A stretch of 7,366 nt of DNA from NCBI GenBank assembly GCA_021803845.1, contig JAJZLA010000069.1, positions 1 to 7,366 of the forward strand, read 5' to 3'. The first letter of the stretch is position 1. The number at the start of each line of letters is the position of its first letter. Origin of the DNA: a bacterium. GTDB lineage: Bacteria; SZUA-79; Acidulodesulfobacterales; Acidulodesulfobacteraceae. This document shows positions 1 to 5,013 of this stretch, in pieces. Made by a program: the position numbers and the translations under genes. The notes beneath the pieces are model-generated. The model was not told where the DNA came from and made no database searches. It saw nothing but the letters and a program-made list of their open reading frames with translations.

Positions 1-802
1 GTTAAAATCTGAAGAATCAAACAATTATGCCCTTAAGGTCTATCGATTGTATAAAATTTTGAAAACCGAAATAGAAACCGACTATGCTTTAAAACGCCTG
101 TTCAACGAAGTCGATATGCCGCTTTCGGCGGTCCTTTTCGAAATGGAAAAAGCGGGATTTAAAGTAGATAAAGATATGCTTATGTCTTTATCGGCATCAT
201 TAGATTCCGACTCAAAAAAACTTACCGGAATAATACATAAAATCGCAGGCAGAGAATTTAATATTAATTCGCCTAAACAATTAAGCGCAATTATGTTCGA
301 CGAAATGAAATTTAAGCGCGTCAAAAAAAACAGCACCGATATAGAAGTTCTTCAAACGTTAAAGTCAGAATTCGAAATACTTCTCGGAAACGGCAATGAA
401 GACAAAACTTTAAAAGATTATCTTTTATTTTTGGACAGTTTAATATCATACAGAAATAAGGTTAAGCTTAAGACGTCTTTTGTGGATGTGCTTTTAAGAG
501 AGATTGACAAAGACGACAGGGTTCACACATCTTTTTCCCAGATAACCACATCTACCGGAAGGCTTGCAAGTCAGAGCCCAAATCTTCAGAATATTCCTGT
601 TTCGGGAGAAGAAGGGATTAAAATAAGGCGCTCTTTTATAGCTAAAGATGGCTGTATGCTTCTTTCGGCGGATTATTCTCAGATTGATTTAAGGGTAATG
701 GCATCTATTTCAGGGGATAAATCCTTAATCGAAAGTTTTAAAAATAGGGTACGAAGATATTCACGCAAAAACCGCGGGAGAAATTTTCGGAGTCGTCACT
801 GA
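1..802 (+). CDS. polA: DNA polymerase I, polymerase domain, 5' part of frameshifted gene (left edge partial)
   Basis: DNA polymerase I fills gaps during repair and replaces RNA primers during lagging-strand synthesis. The frame is open from base 2, so the gene continues off the left edge. A TTG at 47 could be called a start, but the upstream codons encode family-like sequence, so it is internal. The visible part begins just after the exonuclease-like region, in the segment leading to the thumb (MPLSAVLFEMEKAGFKVD). It then runs through the thumb and palm: TSTGRLASQSPNLQNIP (encoded about 551-600) and motif A, DYSQIDLR, whose catalytic Asp is encoded at 671-673. After FKN (codon ending 745) the frame departs from the family, and the last 18 residues (RVRRYSRK..., ending at TGA 800-802) are out-of-frame translation. 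The remainder of the enzyme is in the next frame, from about 750. The family assignment is certain. Whether the break is real is uncertain. Confidence 0.93.
   Translation, partial: LKSEESNNYALKVYRLYKILKTEIETDYALKRLFNEVDMPLSAVLFEMEKAGFKVDKDMLMSLSASLDSDSKKLTGIIHKIAGREFNINSPKQLSAIMFDEMKFKRVKKNSTDIEVLQTLKSEFEILLGNGNEDKTLKDYLLFLDSLISYRNKVKLKTSFVDVLLREIDKDDRVHTSFSQITTSTGRLASQSPNLQNIPVSGEEGIKIRRSFIAKDGCMLLSADYSQIDLRVMASISGDKSLIESFKNRVRRYSRKNRGRNFRSRH
746..749 (+). other. Frameshift site in polA
   Basis: The upstream frame ends its homology at AAA AAT (740-745). The downstream frame resumes at TAC GAA GAT ATT CAC (750-764), giving YEDIHAKTAGEIFGV, the expected finger-domain sequence. Four bases, AGGG, lie between them. 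One extra base would explain the shift. In Klenow and Taq polymerases, however, seven residues run from the Phe through DIH (for example FAEGKDIH), whereas here the DNA has room for four more nucleotides than that. A 4-nt insertion is therefore equally possible. The context has an A5 run and a G3 run but no recognised +1 recoding signal. Confidence 0.85.
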
Positions 803-818
803 AGCGGTCGATAAAGAT

Positions 819-1361
819 ATGAGAAGGAAAGCGAAAGTAATAAATTTCGGAATAATTTACGGCATGAGCCCTTTCGGTTTGTCCAAAGAGATAGGTATCT
901 CATCGGAAGAAGCAAGGCGGTATATAGATTTATATTTTAAAAACCATCCCGCTATTAAAGAATATATGGAAAAAACGGTCAAAGAGGCAAAGACAAACGG
1001 ATTCGTCAGAACGGCTTTCGGAAGAAAATGCTATATAGAAAACATAAATTCCCGAATAAGAAATTTATCTTCGTTTTCGGAAAGGGCGGCGATAAACGCC
1101 CCAATTCAGGGAACCGCCGCCGATATAATTAAAATCGCCATGGTAAATATTTATAAATACGTTCAAAACGACGAAATTCTAAAGAACTCCGCAACAATGC
1201 TCCTGCAGGTTCACGATGAACTGATATTCGAAATAGAAGAATCAATTGCGAAAGAATTCACAAAAGTTATCGTCCCCCTAATGACCGATCAAAATCTTCT
1301 GTCGGGTGTTCCGCTGTCCGTAAATATCGGAATTGCAAAAAACTGGGCGGAAGCCCATTAA
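819..1361 (+). CDS. polA: DNA polymerase I, 3' part of frameshifted gene (O-helix to C-terminus)
   Basis: This is the C-terminal part of DNA polymerase I. In-frame homology starts at about 750, and the ATG at 819 is only the first Met in the frame. It lies inside the O helix (motif B, RRKAKVINFGIIYGM), so it is not a sensible natural start. The positively charged RR and K, the Phe equivalent to Taq F667 and the Tyr of IIYG are all present. Further on are the finger/palm sequence INAPIQGTAADIIK and motif C, QVHDELIFE, with the catalytic Asp encoded at 1215-1217. The end NIGIAKNWAEAH with TAA at 1359-1361 is the usual C-terminus. This piece alone lacks motif A, so it cannot form the two-metal active site unless joined to the upstream piece by recoding or unless the shift is a sequence error. 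Confidence 0.92.
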   Translation: MRRKAKVINFGIIYGMSPFGLSKEIGISSEEARRYIDLYFKNHPAIKEYMEKTVKEAKTNGFVRTAFGRKCYIENINSRIRNLSSFSERAAINAPIQGTAADIIKIAMVNIYKYVQNDEILKNSATMLLQVHDELIFEIEESIAKEFTKVIVPLMTDQNLLSGVPLSVNIGIAKNWAEAH

Positions 1362-1404
1362 GAAGTAAAAATCAAATAATTTTAACATCTTTTAATATTT
1401 TTTC

Positions 1405-1432
1405 TTGACAAATTTATTGCATATGGTATAAA
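1405..1432 (+). promoter_or_regulatory. Sigma70-type promoter P1 upstream of cydA
   Basis: A perfect -35 TTGACA (1405-1410) is separated by 16 bp from TATAAA (1427-1432). A TG at 1424-1425 makes it an extended -10. It is oriented toward cydA and is the best consensus match in the window. A start near 1439 would leave a leader of about 205 nt. Confidence 0.7.
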
Positions 1433-1469
1433 TAAGATAAATAGGATTAAATTTGTCCTGATTATTTTT

Positions 1470-1497
1470 TTGACAATTTAAAATTGTGATATAAAAT
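1470..1497 (+). promoter_or_regulatory. Sigma70-type promoter P2 upstream of cydA
   Basis: A second perfect TTGACA (1470-1475) lies 65 bp after the first, with TAAAAT (1492-1497) at 16-bp spacing. An alternative TATAAA at 1490-1495 would have a short spacer of 14. Most of the spacer is occupied by a perfect palindrome (1473-1487), as expected for a repressor-controlled promoter. Confidence 0.6.
1473..1487. promoter_or_regulatory. Perfect palindrome between -35 and -10 of cydA P2, candidate operator
   Basis: ACAATTT-A-AAATTGT is a perfect 7-bp inverted repeat around a single base. It overlaps the end of the -35 hexamer and fills most of the spacer, so a bound dimer would block RNA polymerase. 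It does not match the FNR (TTGAT-N4-ATCAA) or CRP consensus. The neighbouring Rrf2-type regulator is one candidate to bind it. Because the region is AT-rich, chance is possible, but the placement favours function. Confidence 0.45.
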
Positions 1498-1644
1498 TTA
1501 ATTAAATAATATTAAATTTTAATTGATTAATAAAATATATAACTTATTTAATTTTATTTTAATTGCTTTTAATATCGAGTTTAGTTTTACATTTGTTCTT
1601 ATTTTATTTTATTTTAATTTTTTTCTAACTTTAAGGGGTGCTTT

Positions 1645-3051
1645 ATGGATAGTACAGCTTTATTACTGGCGCGTATCCAGTTTGGAATGACGGCCTTTTT
1701 CCACTTTCTTTACCCGCCCTTAACCATCGGTTTGGGCTTGCTTTTAGTGATAACCGAAGGAACTTACATTTTTACCAAAGATCAAGAGTATTTAAGAGTC
1801 ACCCGTTTTTTTGCAAAATTATTCGCTATTAATTTTGTCGTAGGCGTTGCAAGCGGAATAGTTATGGAGTTTCAGTTCGGAACGAACTGGGCGCAGTATT
1901 CGTCTTTTGTAGGGGCTATATTCGGTTCGCCTCTTGCAATAGAAGGACTGTTTGCATTTTTTATGGAATCAATTTTCGTTGGTGTTATGCTTCTTGGATG
2001 GAACAGGCTTTCTGCTAAAGCGCACTGGATATCCACAATACTTGTTGCATTCGGTTCTACTTTGTCAGGAGTATGGATATTAGTAGCAAATTCATGGATG
2101 CAGACGCCGGCAGGCTACAAAATAGGTTCAAACGGAATACCTAAAATGACGAATTTCTGGCATATGGTATTTAATCCTTATTTCCCGTCGGAATTTACTC
2201 ATGTCATAATGGGTGCGTGGGAATATTCCGCTTTTTTTATGGCGGGTGTTGCGGCATGGTTTTTAATTAAAAATAATAAAGATATGGTAATGAGGAAGGC
2301 TTTAAAAGTAGCCGTTATAGTCGGCGTAATCGTTGCCTGCGGACAAATTATAGTAGGCGATATCGGAGCAAGAGAAGTAGTTAAGTACCAGCCGACTAAG
2401 CTGGCAATGATGGAAGCTCTCTGGCATTCCCAGAAATATGCGCCGGAAACGCTTTTTGCCCTGCCTAACAACGCTACTGAATCTAATGGTCCGCACATAG
2501 GTATTCCAGGTATGTTAAGTATGCTTTCTTATTTAAATCCTGCAGCAAAAGTTATGGGTTTAAATGCGGCTATAAGGTATATTAATAAAAAAGATTCAAA
2601 ATTAGATCACACTAAACTGACTCTTGCGATGTTTCCGCCCGTATGGATAGTGTTTTGGTCATTTCATATAATGATGTATTTCGGATTTTATTTTGCGTTA
2701 GTTATGCTGATAGCTTTATATTTTCTGCTTAAAGACAAATTGTTTGACAGTCCGAAGATGTTAAAATTATTGTGGTTTTCTACGTTTTTGCCGTTAATTG
2801 CAATAGAATTGGGATGGTTTACTACTGAAATAGGAAGACAGCCGTTTACGGTTTACGGTCTTTTGACAACCGTTGATTCGGTTTCTAAAAATGTAAGTGT
2901 CGTTGATGTAGGTTTATCAATAACAATGTTTGTTTTGATTTATATAACATTGGCTTCTTTTGCAGTTTATTTGTTTAAAAGGGAACTAAGGGAAAGAGTT
3001 GAAGGTAAAGACGAACTTGCCGGCGAATCTGCAAAGGCTCAAATTAAATAA
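1645..3051 (+). CDS. cydA: Cytochrome bd quinol oxidase subunit I
   Basis: CydA is the inner-membrane, heme-bearing subunit that oxidises quinol and reduces O2 to water. The 468-residue protein keeps the key residues. These are H20 (heme b595 ligand, E. coli H19), E100 and E108 in SPLAIEGLFAFFMES (E99/E107), H186 in FTHVIMGAWEY (heme b558) and M343 in FHIMMYFGF (E. coli M393). Also present are K252 and E257 in the quinol loop (QPTKLAMMEALW) and E395 in TEIGRQPF (E. coli E445 in AEYGRQPW). It is about 50 residues shorter than E. coli CydA, with the loss falling in the quinol loop, so this is a short-Q-loop type. About nine membrane segments are visible. Two details differ from E. coli: H341 where the Arg of SFRIM sits, and Phe instead of Trp in GRQPW. 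The ribosome site AAGGGG (1633-1638) lies 6 nt before the ATG. The gene forms an operon with cydB 18 bp downstream. Confidence 0.97.
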   Translation: MDSTALLLARIQFGMTAFFHFLYPPLTIGLGLLLVITEGTYIFTKDQEYLRVTRFFAKLFAINFVVGVASGIVMEFQFGTNWAQYSSFVGAIFGSPLAIEGLFAFFMESIFVGVMLLGWNRLSAKAHWISTILVAFGSTLSGVWILVANSWMQTPAGYKIGSNGIPKMTNFWHMVFNPYFPSEFTHVIMGAWEYSAFFMAGVAAWFLIKNNKDMVMRKALKVAVIVGVIVACGQIIVGDIGAREVVKYQPTKLAMMEALWHSQKYAPETLFALPNNATESNGPHIGIPGMLSMLSYLNPAAKVMGLNAAIRYINKKDSKLDHTKLTLAMFPPVWIVFWSFHIMMYFGFYFALVMLIALYFLLKDKLFDSPKMLKLLWFSTFLPLIAIELGWFTTEIGRQPFTVYGLLTTVDSVSKNVSVVDVGLSITMFVLIYITLASFAVYLFKRELRERVEGKDELAGESAKAQIK

Positions 3052-3069
3052 TCAGGAGGTGTTATTATC

Positions 3070-4086
3070 ATGAATTTAAATATATTATGGTTTATTCTTG
3101 TTGCCGTTATCATTTTGGGCTGGTCGGTTATGGACGGATTCGATTACGGCGTAGGCGGACTTTTAAATTTCATAGCTAAAAACGATGAAGAAAAAAGATA
3201 CGTTATTAACGCAATAGGTCCCGTTTGGGACGGAAACCAGGTGTGGCTTATACTTGGAGGCGGCGCAGTTTTTGCCGCGTTTCCGTTAGTTTATGCGTCG
3301 ATTTTCAGCGGGTTCTATCTTGCAATGATGTTAGTCGTCTGGCTGATAATATTCAGGGCGGTTTCTTTTGAATTTAGAAGTAAAGTAGAAAGTATTAAAT
3401 GGAGAAACTTTTGGGATGCTGATATTACCGTAACCGGTCTCGGCATTGCCTTACTGCTCGGCGTGGCTATAGCAAATATATTAATGGGAGTTCCGCTCAA
3501 TAAAGAACATATCGATTATCAGTCGCTTTTCAGCCTTTTAAATGTTTTTGGCTTAGCAGGCGGTCTTATATCTCTTTCCATGTTTTTAATGCACGGCTCT
3601 ACTTATTTAATTATGAAAACCGAAGGTGAGGTTCAGCAGAGGGCAAGGGCTTTTGCAAAAGGATTTGCCGTAGCCTTTATAATCGATACTTTGCTGTTTT
3701 TAATTATTTCTCCTATATTTGCCCCAAGGCTTCTCGGCAACAGTTTCGGCGTAATAGGAGACTTTGTTCCGGCTATAATGCTTATAGGAGCTATAGGAGT
3801 TATACTGACTGCAGGTTCTTCAAGCGACATAAAGCCTTTTGCATATTCTATCATCGCTATTATCGGCGCTGTTGCAAGTTTAGCCGTCGGAATATTTCCG
3901 AATATAGTTCCGTCTTCAATTAATGCAAAATATAGTTTAAATATTTATAATTCGGCTTCAAACCATTTAACGCTTTTAGTTATGCTGATAGCGACCGTTA
4001 TAGGTTTGCCGCTTGTGTTAATATATGCAATTTACGCATATAAAAAGTTTGGCTTAAAGGTAAAAATGGACGACAGCAGTTATTGA
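3070..4086 (+). CDS. cydB: Cytochrome bd quinol oxidase subunit II
   Basis: CydB is the second membrane subunit of the bd oxidase, needed for stability and for the proton and oxygen pathways. The 338-residue protein has the N-terminal signature MDGFDYGVGGL (residues 21-31; D25 matches E. coli D29). It also has the very conserved GPVWDGNQVWL (50-60; D54 matches E. coli D58). RAVSFEFRSK, WRNFWD and the GVPLN segment follow, as in the family. About eight to nine hydrophobic helices run to the basic C-terminus. The start is supported by AGGAGG at 3054-3059, 10 nt before the ATG and directly after the cydA stop, so the two genes are co-transcribed and translated independently. No small third subunit (CydX type) follows, because only 30 nt separate the stop from the terminator. 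The assembly transporter genes cydDC are not in the window. Confidence 0.97.
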   Translation: MNLNILWFILVAVIILGWSVMDGFDYGVGGLLNFIAKNDEEKRYVINAIGPVWDGNQVWLILGGGAVFAAFPLVYASIFSGFYLAMMLVVWLIIFRAVSFEFRSKVESIKWRNFWDADITVTGLGIALLLGVAIANILMGVPLNKEHIDYQSLFSLLNVFGLAGGLISLSMFLMHGSTYLIMKTEGEVQQRARAFAKGFAVAFIIDTLLFLIISPIFAPRLLGNSFGVIGDFVPAIMLIGAIGVILTAGSSSDIKPFAYSIIAIIGAVASLAVGIFPNIVPSSINAKYSLNIYNSASNHLTLLVMLIATVIGLPLVLIYAIYAYKKFGLKVKMDDSSY

Positions 4087-4116
4087 TTTTATTATGTATA
4101 TATTTTAACCTTTACC

Positions 4117-4172
4117 AAAAATGCCCTATAATAAAATTAACCCCCCTTAATTTTTTATAGGGCATTTTTTTT
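4117..4172 (+). terminator. Strong intrinsic terminator after cydAB
   Basis: AAAAATGCCCTATAA (4117-4131) pairs perfectly with 4155-4169, a 15-bp stem. After one bulged T (4132) the helix continues with AAAATTAA (4133-4140) against TTAATTTT (4147-4154), closing on a loop of six C (4141-4146). A run of eight T (4165-4172) follows. The A-run on the left arm would also let it act on transcripts from the other strand. It separates the oxidase operon from the Rrf2 gene. Confidence 0.92.
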
Positions 4173-4183
4173 ACCTTATATTA

Positions 4184-4210
4184 TATAATAATAAAGATAA
4201 TTCATATCTT
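4184..4210 (+). promoter_or_regulatory. Probable -10 and inverted repeat upstream of the Rrf2 gene
   Basis: TATAAT (4184-4189) is a consensus -10. No good -35 is visible, because that position lies in the terminator arm. Just downstream, AAGATA (4194-4199) and TATCTT (4205-4210) form a 6-bp inverted repeat with a 5-bp spacer. Both arms extend into TAATA/TATTA if one A is bulged. Rrf2 regulators commonly repress their own gene, so an operator here would be expected, but the site is short and AT-rich. Confidence 0.35.
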
Positions 4211-4226
4211 ATTAAGAGGTTTTTAC

Positions 4227-4646
4227 ATGAATATTTCAAGAGCCAGCGATTATGCTATCAGAGGATTGGTTTACATGGCAAAACAACCTGCAGGAACAGT
4301 GTGTTACGTAAAAGATATTGCAAAAAACACAAATTCGCCTGCTTCTTTTATGTCTAAAATATTTCAAACATTGGCAAAAAGCGGCATCGTAGATTCTTTT
4401 ACAGGAACTAAAGGGGGTTTTACATTTAATGCCTGCCCCGAAGATATCACCATAAAAAAGGTCGTAGAAATTATTGACGGGCCTATCGTTTTGAACAGAT
4501 GCGCAGTTAATAAATCTTCCTGCCGGAACGCAGGCAATTGCGACGTGCATTTTATGTGGGCAGATATACAAAAAATTCTGACGAAAGCCCTAAGCTCTTA
4601 TTCCATAGCCGATTTTGCAACCGATAAGAAAAAAGTATCAGATTAG
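4227..4646 (+). CDS. Rrf2-family winged-helix regulator with Fe-S-type cysteine motif
   Basis: This is a transcription factor of the Rrf2 family (IscR, NsrR, RsrR, CymR). The 139-residue length is typical. The N-terminus ISRASDYAIRGLVYMAKQP begins the winged helix and resembles NsrR (FTDYGLRALIYMA), including Asp8, which in Streptomyces NsrR is a cluster ligand. The recognition region is SPASFMSKIFQTLAKSGIVDSFTGTKGGF (37-65), with the usual G-x-x-GG wing. C92, C99, C105 and H108 give C-X6-C-X5-C-X2-H, close to IscR (C-X5-C-X5-C-X2-H), so an Fe-S cluster sensing NO, O2 or Fe-S supply is likely. Additional cysteines are C26 and C70. The ribosome site AAGAGG (4214-4219) lies 7 nt before the ATG. 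It sits next to, but is separately transcribed from, cydAB, so local control of the oxidase is an inference. No clear terminator follows it. Confidence 0.93.
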   Translation: MNISRASDYAIRGLVYMAKQPAGTVCYVKDIAKNTNSPASFMSKIFQTLAKSGIVDSFTGTKGGFTFNACPEDITIKKVVEIIDGPIVLNRCAVNKSSCRNAGNCDVHFMWADIQKILTKALSSYSIADFATDKKKVSD

Positions 4647-4804
4647 ATTCTTACTTCCTCTTGCGTTAACTAACAAACCGCCCAGGCAGGCTTAGCCTCC
4701 CTCCCCTCCCTCAATCATTATTAATTAAATTATATACTCATCCAATATTAAATATCGAACAAAAATTACAAATCATAATTATTTAAGTTTTGAAAAAAAT
4801 TTAA

Positions 4805-4848
4805 TGTTACAAATATTTAACATAACTGTAACGATATTGTAACATTCG
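4805..4848 (+). promoter_or_regulatory. Four half-sites in 11-bp register, PhoB-like operator array
   Basis: Successive 11-mers read TGTTACAAATA (4805), TTTAACATAAC (4816), TGTAACGATAT (4827) and TGTAACATTCG (4838). Each follows T(G/T)T(A/T)AC-N5. Head-to-tail half-sites every 11 bp are the hallmark of PhoB boxes (CTGTCAT repeated at 11 bp) and of other OmpR/PhoB-family regulators. The core of the last pair reads CTGTAAC-GATA-TTGTAAC. The array ends at the distance from the -10 typical of PhoB-activated promoters. Seen in another way, AATGTTACAA (4803-4812) and TTGTAACATT (4837-4846) form a perfect 10-bp inverted repeat. Confidence 0.6.
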
Positions 4849-4868
4849 TTTGATAGAATAATATCAAA
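4849..4868. promoter_or_regulatory. Inverted repeat over the porin -10, candidate second operator
   Basis: TTTGATA (4849-4855) and TATCAAA (4862-4868) are perfect 7-bp arms around GAATAA. The repeat covers the -10 and the predicted start site, a repressor-like position. The arms contain TTGAT and ATCAA like an FNR/CRP-family site, but with 8 bp rather than 4 bp between them, so FNR itself is not a good match. Confidence 0.4.
4851..4859 (+). promoter_or_regulatory. Extended -10 of the porin promoter
   Basis: TG-A-TAGAAT gives an extended -10 (hexamer 4854-4859). Exactly 10 bases separate it from the last TTGTAAC half-site (4837-4843). There is no -35 hexamer at the usual distance, which is what an activator-dependent promoter looks like. 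The predicted start near 4866 leaves a leader of about 148 nt. Confidence 0.55.
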
Positions 4869-5013
4869 GCTAAAAAAAAGGTGTCAGCAAGATTTATTTT
4901 CCGTTTGAAAAAGTATTAATAAATTAAATGATATATAAGAAAATTAATCTAATGCCTTTTTACATAAGATATATAAAAATAAAGCACTTAAACTAAAAAG
5001 AGAGGAGGAAGTT

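Larger units (their letters stand above)
1362..1644 (+). other. Intergenic region between polA and cydA
   Basis: This 283-bp spacer is extremely AT-rich and holds no credible gene. After polA I see only a weak AT-only hairpin (GTAAAAAT against ATTTTAAC, about 1367-1388) followed by T-rich sequence, so polA termination is uncertain. The middle holds two tandem promoters and a palindrome, listed separately. The last 100 bases are A/T runs including ATTTT repeated three times at 1601-1615. If transcription starts at either promoter, cydA has an unstructured leader of roughly 140-210 nt. Confidence 0.7.
4647..5013 (+). other. Regulatory intergenic region before the porin gene
   Basis: This 367-bp stretch has no credible gene. 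It starts with a C-rich tract (4678-4712), unusual in such AT-rich DNA, then about 90 bp of featureless A/T. A phased operator array follows (4805-4848), then an extended -10 (4851-4859) inside an inverted repeat. A leader of about 150 nt ends in the strong ribosome site AGGAGG (5003-5008), 5 nt before the porin ATG. A GTG micro-ORF of 12 codons plus stop in the leader (4881-4919) has no other support. Confidence 0.75.

Noticed and set aside
740..752. Programmed +1 frameshift in polA
   Set aside because: No known slippery sequence, rare-codon or stop-codon arrangement is present at the junction, and PolA is not known to use recoding. Kept only as a low-probability alternative.
1367..1400. Terminator directly after polA
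   Set aside because: The only hairpin is eight A/T-dominated pairs with a mismatch and no GC core, so it is too weak to annotate as a terminator.
1601..1615. ATTTT repeated three times as a phase-variable tract before cydA
   Set aside because: Three units in very AT-rich sequence are expected by chance, and the tract is in the leader rather than in a promoter spacer.
2199..2498. Antisense open frames inside cydA, cydB, polA and the Rrf2 gene
   Set aside because: They lie opposite strongly recognisable genes, have no ribosome sites or recognisable motifs, and are explained by the codon use of the sense strand.
4881..4919. GTG-initiated leader peptide of 12 codons in the porin leader
   Set aside because: There is no convincing ribosome site beyond an A-run, no codon pattern suggesting attenuation, and the length is expected by chance.
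4653..5012. ACTTCCTC (4653-4660) is complementary to the porin ribosome site GAGGAAGT (5005-5012)
   Set aside because: The two are probably on different transcripts, the match is only 8 nt, and purine-rich ribosome sites often find such complements.
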